A stretch of DNA of 18,076 bases from an uncultured Bacilli bacterium (GCA_947630095.1 CANRGI010000007.1:1-18076), one strand, 5' to 3'; positions 1 to 8,231 are shown, numbered from the stretch's first letter. Made by a program: numbers and translations. Notes: a model not told the origin generated them from the sequence alone.

Positions 1-427
1 TATTATCTATTGATTGTAATATATGATATAGATATAAAAATTCATAATAAGTATTTTTATTCTTTTCTTCAGTAAATTTTTCTTTAATTAATGATATTAA
101 ATCATTTACTAATATTTGTTCTTCTTTAGTTAAATCTTTTAAATCAAAGTAAGTATCTCCTGGTTCGTGATTTTTAATAGATTGATTTAATTTAATTTCT
201 ATATTTTCTAAATATTCAGCATTAACTTTTATCTTACTTATAGACTCTTCACTGCCATCTTCTATATTTAATAATTTAAATAGTAAGATTTTTTTCTCCT
301 TTGGCCATTTATTTAAACTTTCAAGTTCTAAGTAATTATATATCATTTGCCTAGATACTCCTAAGTATTTTGCTAATTTCACTTTAGATATTCCTAATTC
401 TTGTAATAAATCATTTAAGTTTTTCAT
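1..427 (-). CDS. XRE-type HTH transcriptional regulator (C-terminus beyond left edge)
   Basis: The frame opens at an ATG at 427 and stays open for 142 codons to the window edge, so the stop is not visible. Residues about 10-35 read as a helix-turn-helix of the XRE/Cro type (LAKYLGVSRQMIYNYLE is the recognition part). The rest is charged and helical, with many Lys, Glu and Asn. This suggests a DNA-binding repressor or a regulator of its own neighbourhood; target and ligand are unknown. A sigma-A-like promoter with a dyad over its -35 box lies directly upstream (472-508), which fits autoregulation (inference). AGGAG at 443-447 is 15 bases from the ATG, a long spacing; the closer GAGAAG could serve instead. 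No alternative in-frame start was found near it. The domain call is good; the function is open. Confidence 0.75.
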   Translation of the reverse strand, partial: MKNLNDLLQELGISKVKLAKYLGVSRQMIYNYLELESLNKWPKEKKILLFKLLNIEDGSEESISKIKVNAEYLENIEIKLNQSIKNHEPGDTYFDLKDLTKEEQILVNDLISLIKEKFTEEKNKNTYYEFLYLYHILQSIDN

Positions 428-471
428 TTCTTCTCTAACACTCTCCTATATTTCTTTTAGTTTATATTTCT

Positions 472-508
472 ATTTTACAACGATTTACATTGACAGGTCA
501 AGTGTAAA
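472..508 (-). promoter_or_regulatory. Promoter and dyad operator of the XRE regulator gene
   Basis: On the minus strand TTGACC (496-501) is separated by 18 bases from TAAAAT (472-477), a good sigma-A-like promoter. An imperfect inverted repeat covers the -35 box: TTTACATTGAC at 484-494 mirrors GTCAAGTGTAAA at 497-508 with one extra G. TGTAAA recurs once more between the boxes. Position and symmetry suggest a repressor operator, probably for the adjacent HTH protein (inference). Confidence 0.55.
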
Positions 509-541
509 ATGATGGTAAAGATAATTTTTTTATTTAATGCT

Positions 542-570
542 AGATAAAAAGGGAGTTTACTCCCCTATCT
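542..570 (-). terminator. Rho-independent terminator after mnmA
   Basis: Read on the minus strand, GGGAG-TAAA-CTCCC (551-564) forms a GC-rich hairpin followed by five T (546-550). Flanking AGATA/TATCT can extend the stem. It lies about 80 bases past the mnmA stop and would separate mnmA from the XRE gene. The remaining bases of the 428-650 gap hold only AT-rich sequence. Confidence 0.8.
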
Positions 571-650
571 CACTATGTTTGTTAGTAAAATATAAAATAC
601 AAAATTTATATTATTTTATTTTTGTAAAACAAATTGTAAACCTAATTTAC

Positions 651-1742
651 TTATAAATACCATAGTTTTTCCCCGTTTTTTCTTACTTCTTTTATAATTC
701 CTCCACCTATCATTTCATTACCTAAATATATAACACAGGCTTGCCCAGGAGTCACCGCTTTAGCACTTTCATAATTAACTTTAATAGCATCTTCACTTAT
801 ATATTCTATACTAATAGGAATATCCTCTCCACGATATCTAAATTTACAAGTAGCAAATGTAGGCTTTATATCACTTATATAATTCATATTTTCAATAATT
901 GCTTCATTAGAAATTAAATACTTATTATCGTCTCCAAAGGCAACATATAATATATTTTTCTCTGTATCTTTACCACATACATAATGTCTTTCTAAATTAC
1001 CACTTATTCCAACATTTCTTCTTTGCCCTATAGTATAGTTGATTAACCCTTTATGGCGCCCTATTACTTCTAATGTATCAATATCTACTATATCTCCTTC
1101 TTTACCTTTTAAATAATTAGATATAAATTGTTGATAATGTCTTTCTCCTATAAAACATATACCAGTGGAGTCTTTTTTATTTGCAACTGGCAAATTTGCA
1201 GAAGTTGCTATCTTTCTTACTTCTTCTTTAGTAAGATTACCTACTGGAAATAATACATCTCTAAATTCTTCTCTTTTAACTTGACTTAAAAAGTAAGTTT
1301 GGTCTTTATTGGCGTCTACTCCCCTTAATATTTTATTACCTTCGTGCCTTGCATAATGCCCGGTTGCTATTAAGTCTGCTCCTAACTTCTTTGCTTCTTT
1401 TTTAAATAAATCAAACTTTATATATTTATTACACATTATATCTGGGTTAGGAGTTCTTCCTTTTTTTAGTTCTTCTAAGAAATAATTAAAAACAGTATCC
1501 CAATATTCTTTAATAAAATCTACTCTATAAAGTGGTATACCTAAGTAATCACAAACTTCTTTAGCGTCTTTATAATCTTGCTCTTGAGGACATATTCCAT
1601 CAGTAACCCCTTCAATATCCCCATTTATATTAGCATCCCAGTTTTTCATAAATAAACCTACTACATCATAGTCTTCCTTCATAAGTAAATATGCTGAAAC
1701 GGCACTATCTACTCCTCCACTCATTCCTACTACAACTTTCAT
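651..1742 (-). CDS. mnmA: tRNA-specific 2-thiouridylase MnmA
   Basis: This enzyme thiolates U34 in the wobble position of Lys, Glu and Gln tRNAs, using ATP to adenylate the base and a protein persulfide as sulfur donor; it is cytosolic. The 363 residues are typical of the family. Visible motifs are the PP-loop SGGVDS at 8-13, NPDIMCNKYIKF with catalytic Cys104, ATGHYAR at 126-132, and DSTGICFIGER with the second active Cys196. The C-terminal beta-barrel part carries GQRRNVGISG. The ATG at 1742 is preceded by GGAGGA at 9 bases. It has its own promoter (1767-1795) and terminator, so it is probably also transcribed alone despite sitting 50 bases after spoIIM. Confidence 0.97.
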   Translation of the reverse strand: MKVVVGMSGGVDSAVSAYLLMKEDYDVVGLFMKNWDANINGDIEGVTDGICPQEQDYKDAKEVCDYLGIPLYRVDFIKEYWDTVFNYFLEELKKGRTPNPDIMCNKYIKFDLFKKEAKKLGADLIATGHYARHEGNKILRGVDANKDQTYFLSQVKREEFRDVLFPVGNLTKEEVRKIATSANLPVANKKDSTGICFIGERHYQQFISNYLKGKEGDIVDIDTLEVIGRHKGLINYTIGQRRNVGISGNLERHYVCGKDTEKNILYVAFGDDNKYLISNEAIIENMNYISDIKPTFATCKFRYRGEDIPISIEYISEDAIKVNYESAKAVTPGQACVIYLGNEMIGGGIIKEVRKNGEKLWYL

Positions 1743-1766
1743 ACTACTCTTCCTCCAAACAAGTTA

Positions 1767-1795
1767 ATTATATAATATTTTGTACATAATGTCTA
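1767..1795 (-). promoter_or_regulatory. Promoter of mnmA
   Basis: Minus strand TAGACA (1790-1795) and TATAAT (1767-1772) with a 17-base spacer match the sigma-A consensus in 11 of 12 positions. The -35 box overlaps the stop codon of spoIIM. Confidence 0.7.
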
Positions 1796-2377
1796 TACCA
1801 CACTTATAAGTATTGGATTTAAATATATTTCAAGTAAAGAGGCTATTAAAGACACTAAAGAAGCACCTATAAAGAGTATTCCAATTTTCTCTATAAATAA
1901 TTTTAAATTAATATTTTCACTTTTATAAGTACCTTTAAATAACTTATAAGAAAATTCAAGCATAATACTAGAATAACCTATAATAAGTAATATCATTATA
2001 ATATGATGTGGAATTAATATTAATAAAGCATATATAATACCTTTTAATTTATAAGTAAGTACTATACTAGATATTAAGAAACCTATTAAAAAACCTTTAT
2101 AAAAATTAACAAACAATATAATAGGAGAAGCAATAAATATAATACTAGATACTAATATTATTACTAAATACATAATATTATATTTAAAACTTATTAGAAA
2201 ATTATTAAAAAATGCTTTACTAGTTTTAATCTGAGTAAAAAAATCTATTATTTCTTCTTTAATAATGAGTTTATCTAAGTTAGATGTACTTATTAAAAAT
2301 ATAATACCTGCTAGTAACCCTAATACAAATAATATTACATTAATGACTACAATTCTTTTATTAATTATTTTTTTCAT
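1793..2377 (-). CDS. spoIIM: Stage II sporulation protein M (SpoIIM)
   Basis: SpoIIM is the membrane scaffold of the SpoIID-SpoIIM-SpoIIP peptidoglycan-remodelling complex that drives engulfment of the forespore (family knowledge). The 194-residue protein has about five hydrophobic segments (roughly 9-30, 67-91, 95-109, 113-139, 164-186). It shows the family pattern of a glycine-containing turn (FYKGFLIGF, 92-100) followed by LKGIIYALLILIPHHI (111-126), where members have a KG...ALL..LP core. No Shine-Dalgarno is visible before the ATG at 2377; the leader is pure A/T. SpoIID and SpoIIP are not in the window. General SpoIIM-domain (DUF95) membrane proteins are the alternative, but the other sporulation genes here favour SpoIIM. 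Confidence 0.82.
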   Translation of the reverse strand: MKKIINKRIVVINVILFVLGLLAGIIFLISTSNLDKLIIKEEIIDFFTQIKTSKAFFNNFLISFKYNIMYLVIILVSSIIFIASPIILFVNFYKGFLIGFLISSIVLTYKLKGIIYALLILIPHHIIMILLIIGYSSIMLEFSYKLFKGTYKSENINLKLFIEKIGILFIGASLVSLIASLLEIYLNPILISVV

Positions 2378-2443
2378 ACTAAAGTATATTAAAGTATTTT
2401 AATTTTATGAAAAATATTATATAATTAATTTGGTGAAGTTATT

Positions 2444-2548
2444 ATGAAAAAGAAAACAAAGGAGAGAATATTAAGAATATTATTATGGCTATTTTTAATA
2501 GTATTAGTAGTAAGTTTTATTGCTCCTTTAATTTTACAACTATTTTAA
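2444..2548 (+). CDS. 34-residue single-pass membrane miniprotein
   Basis: A short plus-strand frame begins at ATG 2444, with GGTGA seven bases upstream and TATAAT at 2420-2425. It encodes a basic N-terminus (MKKKTKERILR) followed by one hydrophobic helix of about 20 residues and a stop at 2546-2548. A terminator follows at once (2551). The combination of ribosome site, promoter-like box and terminator supports a real gene. The layout resembles small Firmicutes membrane proteins such as the Prli42 stressosome anchor, but a 34-residue match by eye is weak and I assign no function. It is divergent from spoIIM and convergent with uppS. Confidence 0.6.
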   Translation: MKKKTKERILRILLWLFLIVLVVSFIAPLILQLF

Positions 2549-2550
2549 AA

Positions 2551-2575
2551 AACAGTATTCACTTACTGTTTTTTA
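2551..2575. terminator. Bidirectional terminator between the miniprotein gene and uppS
   Basis: AACAGTA (2551-2557), a six-base loop and TACTGTT (2564-2570) form a 7-bp stem flanked by A-runs and T-runs, so it has a U-tract on either strand. It closes both convergent genes. The uppS stop codon (2563-2565) lies inside the hairpin. Confidence 0.75.
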
Positions 2576-3273
2576 TTTCCTCCAAATCTTCTATCTCTTT
2601 TTGAATAATCATATAAGGCCTTGTCAAACTCTTCACTATTAAAGTCTGGAAATAATGTATCTGTAAAATACATTTCTGAATATGCTAGATTATAAAGCAT
2701 AAAATTAGATATTCTATATTCCCCACTTGTTCTTATAAGTAAATCTATAGGTGGTAAATCATTATATAAATTCTTTCTAAACACTTCCTCATTTATATCT
2801 TCTATATTTATTTCTTTATTAATAACTTTTTCTATTAACTTTTTAGTAGTATCAACTATTTCTTTTCTACCACCATAATTTAAACATATATTAAGTATAC
2901 CTTTAGTATTATCTTTAGTACTATTTTCTAGTTCTTTCATAGATTCCCATACTAGATTAGATAAAGGCTCCCTACCCCCTGAAAATATAACTTTAACCCC
3001 ATAACTATTAAACTCTTTTATACTAGATTTAAACCCGTGTATAAAAAGGTTCATAAGGTAATCTACTTCTTCTTTATCTCTTTTAAAGTTTTCAGTACTA
3101 AAAGCATATATACTTAATATTTCTACTCCAGTTGTCATTATATGTTTAGTTAATTTTTTTAAATTTTCAAACCCTGCCTTATGTCCTTCACTTCTTTTAA
3201 GTCCTCTTTTAGTTGCCCATCTACCATTACCATCTAATATAATGGCAACGTGTTTAGGTATTTTTTCTTCCAT
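2563..3273 (-). CDS. uppS: Isoprenyl transferase (undecaprenyl diphosphate synthase)
   Basis: This cis-prenyltransferase extends farnesyl diphosphate with isopentenyl units to undecaprenyl diphosphate, the lipid carrier for cell-wall synthesis. The 236 residues fit the family. HVAIILDGNGRWA (8-20) holds catalytic Asp14. AFSTENF lies at 57-63, and RTSGEYRISNFML (181-193) with the following SEMYFTD contains the diphosphate-binding Arg residues and a metal-binding Glu200. The start ATG 3273 has AGGAG at 9 bases, located inside the end of tex. The gap to the tex stop is three bases, so the two are surely cotranscribed. The usual partners cdsA and frr are not adjacent here. Confidence 0.97.
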   Translation of the reverse strand: MEEKIPKHVAIILDGNGRWATKRGLKRSEGHKAGFENLKKLTKHIMTTGVEILSIYAFSTENFKRDKEEVDYLMNLFIHGFKSSIKEFNSYGVKVIFSGGREPLSNLVWESMKELENSTKDNTKGILNICLNYGGRKEIVDTTKKLIEKVINKEINIEDINEEVFRKNLYNDLPPIDLLIRTSGEYRISNFMLYNLAYSEMYFTDTLFPDFNSEEFDKALYDYSKRDRRFGGNKKQ

Positions 3274-3276
3274 AAT

Positions 3277-5406
3277 CTAACTCTCCTTTATTAAACTTAA
3301 AGATACTTGATTTTTCTCTTTATCTATTTTATCTACATAAACTTTTATAATATCTCCTACATTAACTATATCTCTAGGGTCACTTACGAAAGACTTACTC
3401 ATTTTAGATATATGAACTAAAGCATCATTTTTAAGTCCTATATCGACAAATGCTCCAAAACTAGCAACATTTCTTACAGTTCCTTCTAAATTCATACCTA
3501 CACTTAAATCTTCTATCTTTAAAATATCACTTTTTAAAATAGGCATCACAAGTTCATCTCTTGGGTCAAGTCCAGGACTCATTAACTCTTTAAGTATCAT
3601 TTGTGTTGTATAAATATCTATTTTTAATTTATCACTTATTTCTTTATCATTTGCTTTTTTAATAACTTCTTTAAATTCATTAGTATGTATTTTATTTATA
3701 TCTAAGTTTAAATATTCAAGTATTCTTTTAGCGTCATTATAACTTTCTGGGTGTATTCCTGTGTTATCTAGTGGGTTATCACTATTTGGAACACGCAAGA
3801 AGCCTATTGCTTGTTCATACACTTTATCTGTTACACCTTTAACATTTAGTAACTCTTCTCTATTTTTAAATAATTTTTTAGATTTATATTCCATAACTGC
3901 ATCTATTACTTTTTTATTCATACCACTTATATATTTAAGTATACTTTTAGAAGCAGTATTTAAGTTTACTCCAACTTTATTTACTATACTCATAACACTA
4001 AAATCTAATGCACTACCTAATTCTTTTTGATTAACGTCATATTGATACTCTCCTACCCCTATACTCTTAGCGTCTATTTTAACTAGTTCACTTAAAGGGT
4101 CTTGTACACGTCTTCCAATAGAAACAGCACTTCTTTTTTCTACAGTTAAATTAGGAAACTCCTCTATTGCTAAAGGTGATGCTGAATATATACTAGCACC
4201 TGCTTCACTTACTATAATATATTTTACATCTAATCCTTTTATTACTTCACTTACAAATGCTTCGCTTTCACGAGATGCAGTACCATTACCTATTGCTATT
4301 AATTTAATATTGTATTTATCTATTAATTCTCTTAATATTTTAGCACTTCCTACTTTATCATTTTTAGGTTCATTTGGGTATATTACAGCAACTTCTAATA
4401 AAGCCCCTGTTTCACTTATAACTGCTAATTTACACCCAGTTCTATATGCTGGGTCAAAACCTAATACAACCCTACCTTTAATAGGTCTAGTAAGTAATAA
4501 ATCACTTAAATTTTTACTAAATGTTTCTATTGCTTTCTTTTCACTTCTTTCAGTTACTTCACTTCTTACTTCTCTTTCTATACTAGGTATAATTAATCTT
4601 TTAAGAGAGTCCTTTATAGCATCTATAACTAACTCACATACAAAACTTTCTTCATTTTTAATAATTTTCTTTTTTAAATAATCATTTATTTTATCTAATT
4701 CAAAATCTATACTAACACTTATTACTTTTTCTTTTTCAGCACGATTAATTGCTAAACATCTATAATGTTTTAAATATTTTATAGGTTCAGAAAAATCATA
4801 ATACATCTCATAAGTTTTATCTTCGTCAGTAGCCCCTTTTTTAATTTTAGTTTTAATAATACCATTATTATATATAAATTTTCTTATATAACTTCTATAA
4901 TAATTATTATCACTTATCCACTCACTTATTATGTAAGTTGCTCCTTCTAATGCTTTACTTACTTCCATATTATATCCACTTGCTAGTGCTTCTAAACTTC
5001 CCTTAGTAGGAAATGCCATTATCTTTTTAGCAAGAGGTTCAAGTCCCATTTTAATTGCTTCACTTGCTTTAGTTTTCTTCTTTTCTTTAAATGGTCTATA
5101 AATATCTTCTACTTCAACTAATTTACTAGCATTCATTATTTCTTCTTTAATTTGAGGAGTAAGTAACCCCTTTTCTTCTATTAAATTAATAACTGCTTCT
5201 TTTCTTTCTAAAAGGTTTAAATTTCTTTTATATTCGTCACTTATAAGTTTTATTTCTTCTTCATTAAGTGCTCCAGTAACTTCTTTTCTATACCTAGCAA
5301 TAAAAGGAATAGTAGCCCCTTCTTCTAATAATTTTAATGTACTTCTTATCCCTTTTTCAGGTATATTAGTAGTATTTATTAATGTTTTTATTACTTCTTC
5401 ATTCAT
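3277..5406 (-). CDS. tex: Tex-family RNA-binding transcription accessory protein
   Basis: Tex is a cytosolic nucleic-acid-binding protein related to eukaryotic Spt6 and tied to transcription and ribosome function. The 709 residues show the family order: a helical N-terminal region (IPFIARYRKEVTG at 33-45), a YqgF-like RNase H fold (GRVVLGFDPAYRTGCKLAV, 311-329), a helix-hairpin-helix part (VNLNTASKSIL around 480-490, then KGVTDKVYEQA) and a C-terminal S1 domain (about 636-706, GAFVDIGL...LVHIS). The ATG at 5406 is preceded by AGGTGA at proper spacing. It is the first gene of the tex-uppS unit, with a promoter at 5423-5452. Plus-strand frames inside it are shadows. Confidence 0.96.
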   Translation of the reverse strand: MNEEVIKTLINTTNIPEKGIRSTLKLLEEGATIPFIARYRKEVTGALNEEEIKLISDEYKRNLNLLERKEAVINLIEEKGLLTPQIKEEIMNASKLVEVEDIYRPFKEKKKTKASEAIKMGLEPLAKKIMAFPTKGSLEALASGYNMEVSKALEGATYIISEWISDNNYYRSYIRKFIYNNGIIKTKIKKGATDEDKTYEMYYDFSEPIKYLKHYRCLAINRAEKEKVISVSIDFELDKINDYLKKKIIKNEESFVCELVIDAIKDSLKRLIIPSIEREVRSEVTERSEKKAIETFSKNLSDLLLTRPIKGRVVLGFDPAYRTGCKLAVISETGALLEVAVIYPNEPKNDKVGSAKILRELIDKYNIKLIAIGNGTASRESEAFVSEVIKGLDVKYIIVSEAGASIYSASPLAIEEFPNLTVEKRSAVSIGRRVQDPLSELVKIDAKSIGVGEYQYDVNQKELGSALDFSVMSIVNKVGVNLNTASKSILKYISGMNKKVIDAVMEYKSKKLFKNREELLNVKGVTDKVYEQAIGFLRVPNSDNPLDNTGIHPESYNDAKRILEYLNLDINKIHTNEFKEVIKKANDKEISDKLKIDIYTTQMILKELMSPGLDPRDELVMPILKSDILKIEDLSVGMNLEGTVRNVASFGAFVDIGLKNDALVHISKMSKSFVSDPRDIVNVGDIIKVYVDKIDKEKNQVSLSLIKES

Positions 5407-5422
5407 TTATTTCACCTATTTA

Positions 5423-5452
5423 ATTATATAACAAAATTAGAAACTAAGTAAA
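5423..5452 (-). promoter_or_regulatory. Promoter of tex-uppS
   Basis: Minus strand TATAAT (5423-5428) with a TTTACT -35-like box (5447-5452) at 18 bases. It lies between the upstream terminator and the tex ribosome site. Confidence 0.5.
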
Positions 5453-5478
5453 GAAAAAAGATTATTAACTAATAACCT
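5453..5478 (-). terminator. Terminator after the duplicated-domain gene
   Basis: On the minus strand AGGTTATTA and TAATAATCT pair (one G-U) around a tight loop at 5459-5478, followed by six T (5454-5459). The hairpin starts right at the stop codon of the upstream gene. Confidence 0.65.
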
Positions 5479-6314
5479 TAATCGTCTCCACAAAAGCCTT
5501 CTTTCATTTTTAATGAAGAATTACCTATATAAATATCTTTACTTCCGTATACACTATTGCATACTATCATACCAACATCTTCTAGTAGATATAGTACTGT
5601 ACCCCCATCGTCAAAATATATCTTTTCTTTTAGTGGTGTAGTAACTTGCTTATCCATCTCTGTTATGATGTCGTCCATATTAACTTGATTATTTTTAAGT
5701 GCGTCATATAAAGGTGTTTTACTATTAGGTAAATATGCTTGTACACCGTAATAATATAATTTCCCTTCTCTATTTGGAATATCTCCAATTTCTTCTAGTG
5801 TAGGCACGATATTAGACTCGACTGAAATAGGTAATTTCTTTGCTGTAGCATTTTCTTTACCAGTACAAAATCCTACTTCATAGTCTAGTGTATCGTCTCC
5901 AATATAAATATCTTTATTTCCTTCCTTTGTATCACATACTAATATACCTACATTACCAGCAGTATATAGTTGAGTGCCATCGTCAAATTTTCTAGGAGTA
6001 TCTTCCATTTTATTTTTAACTGCTTTTATTAAATCGTCTATACTTACCATACCACTAGTTATTGCTGAATATAAAGGTTCTAAATTACCTTCTGTTTCAT
6101 AATAAGCATTAACTCCATAATAATATAAAGCACGATTACTATCAATTTCACCTATTCTCTTTTCATTTTTAATATCATATACATCTACTGTAATAGGTAA
6201 ATCTACTATTAGATGTGCTCCTCCATTATTAAATATCCTAAAAATCATTATTACAATAAGCACTACTATTATAAGTAATATTCCCCCTTGAATAAACATT
6301 TTTTTATTATTCAT
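5478..6314 (-). CDS. Membrane-anchored extracytoplasmic protein with a duplicated two-Cys domain
   Basis: I do not recognise this family. The 278 residues begin with a short basic stretch and one hydrophobic segment (about 8-27), best read as a signal anchor placing the rest outside the cell. The remainder is two copies of one domain, about 39-150 and 161-275. Each copy starts with LPI(T/S)V, then has LYYYGV(N/Q)AY (63-71; 186-194), a PLY motif, FDDG, a V(G)xxVC strand and a KDIYIG turn, and ends in GFC. Each copy has exactly two cysteines 23 residues apart (127/150 and 252/275), suggesting one disulfide per domain (inference). GGAGGAG sits 7 bases before the ATG at 6314. An extended -10 (TGG-TATAAT) and a terminator flank it, so it is probably monocistronic. 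Confidence 0.8.
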   Translation of the reverse strand: MNNKKMFIQGGILLIIVVLIVIMIFRIFNNGGAHLIVDLPITVDVYDIKNEKRIGEIDSNRALYYYGVNAYYETEGNLEPLYSAITSGMVSIDDLIKAVKNKMEDTPRKFDDGTQLYTAGNVGILVCDTKEGNKDIYIGDDTLDYEVGFCTGKENATAKKLPISVESNIVPTLEEIGDIPNREGKLYYYGVQAYLPNSKTPLYDALKNNQVNMDDIITEMDKQVTTPLKEKIYFDDGGTVLYLLEDVGMIVCNSVYGSKDIYIGNSSLKMKEGFCGDD

Positions 6315-6334
6315 AAATATTCTCCTCCAACTAC

Positions 6335-6343
6335 ATTATACCA
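6335..6343 (-). promoter_or_regulatory. Extended -10 element before the duplicated-domain gene
   Basis: Minus strand TGG-TATAAT (hexamer 6335-6340) without a clear -35. The predicted start would fall almost at the GGAGGAG ribosome site (6322-6328), giving a very short leader. Confidence 0.4.
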
Positions 6344-6349
6344 TATAAT

Positions 6350-7108
6350 TTATTTATAATTATACACTTTCTTTAAAGAAGTACACATTTTAATATTTAT
6401 AAGTTTACATAAATATCTATATACTAAATTAGTAGGTATCTTTGTCTTTTCTTCCATTTCTTTAGAAAAGTTTATCATTTCACTTAAATCTTCGTCTACA
6501 AATGATAACCTAGCACCTCTATAAATAAGCAAATCATATAATTCATTATCATATTTTAAATTAGTTATATCTCTACCCCTTGAAGCATAAAATCTTTTAG
6601 TAGACTCATTTAAATCTTGATATGAAAATATTAGTCTAACAGGCACTATATTATCTTGATTAGTAACATTTACTTTAGCCCCTAATCTAATTATCTTTTT
6701 TGCAAGACCATATTCTAAAGTTAGAAGTGAACTAATTAATATAGTATCTAAAGTTTTATAGTTTCTCTTTTCTAAATTTAAACCATAAGAAGTTAATAAT
6801 TTTAGTATATTATATTTGTAATCTTCACTTTTATGTAAATTTATTATATAAAATATTAAAGGAGTTACCATTTCTTCTTTTTTAGATATTAAATAAACTT
6901 GATTAAAGTCTATTCCTTCTTTAGCATATAATTCTAAAGCATTAATATTATCATTTTGTATCGCGTCCATTATCTTTATGCTTTCGTCTAAAGTAGGTCT
7001 TCTTTTTCCCTTTAAAGGCTCTAGTTCATTATGCACTATTTTATTTACTAAATCTTCTATACCATAATTCTCTAATAGATTTATTAATTTAGTAACTTTT
7101 TCTAACAT
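6350..7108 (-). CDS. Ankyrin-repeat-like cytosolic protein
   Basis: The predicted 252-residue protein has no signal peptide or membrane segment. Its middle part has ankyrin-like helix-turn-helix units: a MDAIQNDNINALELYAKEGIDF stretch, then TPLIFYII...LLTSYGLNLEKRN, then SSLLTLEYGLAKKIIRLGAKVN, then LYDLLIYRGARLSF. Such repeats bind partner proteins; the partner is unknown. The start is ATG 7108: GGAGG at 7116-7120 sits seven bases upstream and the promoter at 7135-7163 puts the transcript start near 7128. An upstream ATG at 7135 would lie outside the mRNA and is rejected. The N- and C-terminal parts show no recognisable motif. Confidence is high that it is a gene and moderate for the repeat call. 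Confidence 0.75.
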   Translation of the reverse strand: MLEKVTKLINLLENYGIEDLVNKIVHNELEPLKGKRRPTLDESIKIMDAIQNDNINALELYAKEGIDFNQVYLISKKEEMVTPLIFYIINLHKSEDYKYNILKLLTSYGLNLEKRNYKTLDTILISSLLTLEYGLAKKIIRLGAKVNVTNQDNIVPVRLIFSYQDLNESTKRFYASRGRDITNLKYDNELYDLLIYRGARLSFVDEDLSEMINFSKEMEEKTKIPTNLVYRYLCKLINIKMCTSLKKVYNYK

Positions 7109-7134
7109 ATATGCACCTCCTTTATCTATAAACA

Positions 7135-7163
7135 TTTATACCATTATTTATATGTTTTTTCAA
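7135..7163 (-). promoter_or_regulatory. Promoter of the ankyrin-like gene
   Basis: Minus strand TTGAAA (7158-7163), a 17-base spacer and TATAAA (7135-7140) preceded by TGG. This is a strong sigma-A-type match that also fixes the gene start at 7108. Confidence 0.7.
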
Positions 7164-7212
7164 GTATTTTATAAATAATTACACTTTATTATACAAAGAA
7201 AAAGGAGTAACC

Positions 7213-8190
7213 CTAGTTATTATCTCCTTCTTCTAACATAGTTCTTATAAATACACCATACCCTTTAGTGACATCATTTGTTAGTACGTGAGTTACAGCA
7301 CCTATTATTTTACCATTTTGTATAATCGGGCTTCCACTCATACCTTGCACTATTCCACCACTATTTTCAAGTAATTTACTATCTGTTATTTTAAAAGAAA
7401 TAGATTTATTAGTATTTATCATATCTTTATTTAAAGAAGTTATTTCTATAGTATATTTACTTACTTCACTTCCTGATGTAGTAGTGTAAATATAAGCAGT
7501 ACCTAAAGATATATCTTCCCATTTAGCCACTTTCATATAGTCTTTACTAGGTAACGCTTCTTCATATTCTCCGTATATACCCACACTATTGTTATCGTTA
7601 ATAGTACCTAGTACATTATCATAAATTATAGTAGCATTTTTACTACCAACTGCTCCGTCAGTACTTCTATCTATACCACTTACATAAGACTCATATATAT
7701 TACCATCTCTTACTTCTACCTTAGTATTTATTTCATTTATCATTATTTCGTGTCCTAAAGCACCATATACTTTACTTTCAGGGTCTATATATGTAATAGT
7801 GCCTATTCCAGTTACTTTTTCTTTAATATAAAGCCCAGTTTTATATACTCCATCTACTTCCATAAGTTTAATTTTAGTATCCATAATTTTACCATTTCTT
7901 TTTATTTTAGCATTAACTTCATTATTTTTAATATTATCTCTTACTGACTTACTCATTTCTTCAATAGAAGATACATTAGTTCCTTCAATTTCTAATATTA
8001 CATCTCCTATTTTTAAAGTTTCTTCCCCTAGCATTTTACCATCAACTTTATAAAAACCTACTACAACAAGTCCTTCAGTATTTATTTCAATGCCAATATT
8101 TTCTCCTCCTGGTATTATATATTCAGAATATGCTAAAGCATTTATTGGCATTAGGAAAGTGATAAAAAGTGTCATAAATAATTTCTTCAT
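7213..8190 (-). CDS. spoIVB: SpoIVB, sporulation signalling serine protease (S55)
   Basis: SpoIVB is secreted from the forespore into the intermembrane space and cleaves SpoIVFA, freeing SpoIVFB to process pro-sigma-K (family knowledge). The 325 residues start with a signal peptide (cleavage likely after ALA, residue 20). A PDZ domain follows (about 38-108), then the S55 peptidase. Catalytic residues fit the family: His147 in GALGHE, Asp270 in FKITD, Ser285 in QGMSGSP. The Asp-Ser distance of 15 equals that of Bacillus (363/378). GAVTHVLTND and KGYGVFI close the domain. It is about 100 residues shorter than B. subtilis SpoIVB, mainly upstream of the PDZ. The ATG at 8190 has AGAGGTG at correct spacing. 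Confidence 0.93.
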   Translation of the reverse strand: MKKLFMTLFITFLMPINALAYSEYIIPGGENIGIEINTEGLVVVGFYKVDGKMLGEETLKIGDVILEIEGTNVSSIEEMSKSVRDNIKNNEVNAKIKRNGKIMDTKIKLMEVDGVYKTGLYIKEKVTGIGTITYIDPESKVYGALGHEIMINEINTKVEVRDGNIYESYVSGIDRSTDGAVGSKNATIIYDNVLGTINDNNSVGIYGEYEEALPSKDYMKVAKWEDISLGTAYIYTTTSGSEVSKYTIEITSLNKDMINTNKSISFKITDSKLLENSGGIVQGMSGSPIIQNGKIIGAVTHVLTNDVTKGYGVFIRTMLEEGDNN

Positions 8191-8231
8191 AATATTTCAC
8201 CTCTAATAGTAGTATGGTTTTATATATAAAT

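Noticed and set aside
2378..2440. CATAAAAT before spoIIM as a sigma-E -10
   Set aside because: No convincing -35 and very AT-rich context.
3761..4681. Plus-strand frames inside tex
   Set aside because: Shadows of a strongly conserved gene.
7199..7214. AGGG-TTAC-TCCT hairpin with T-run after spoIVB
   Set aside because: The stem is only three pairs plus one wobble; too weak to call a terminator.
8210..8216. CATACTA on the minus strand before spoIVB, equal to the -10 of forespore sigma-G promoters
   Set aside because: No matching -35 at the right distance, and the start point would fall in the ribosome site; too likely by chance in AT-rich DNA.
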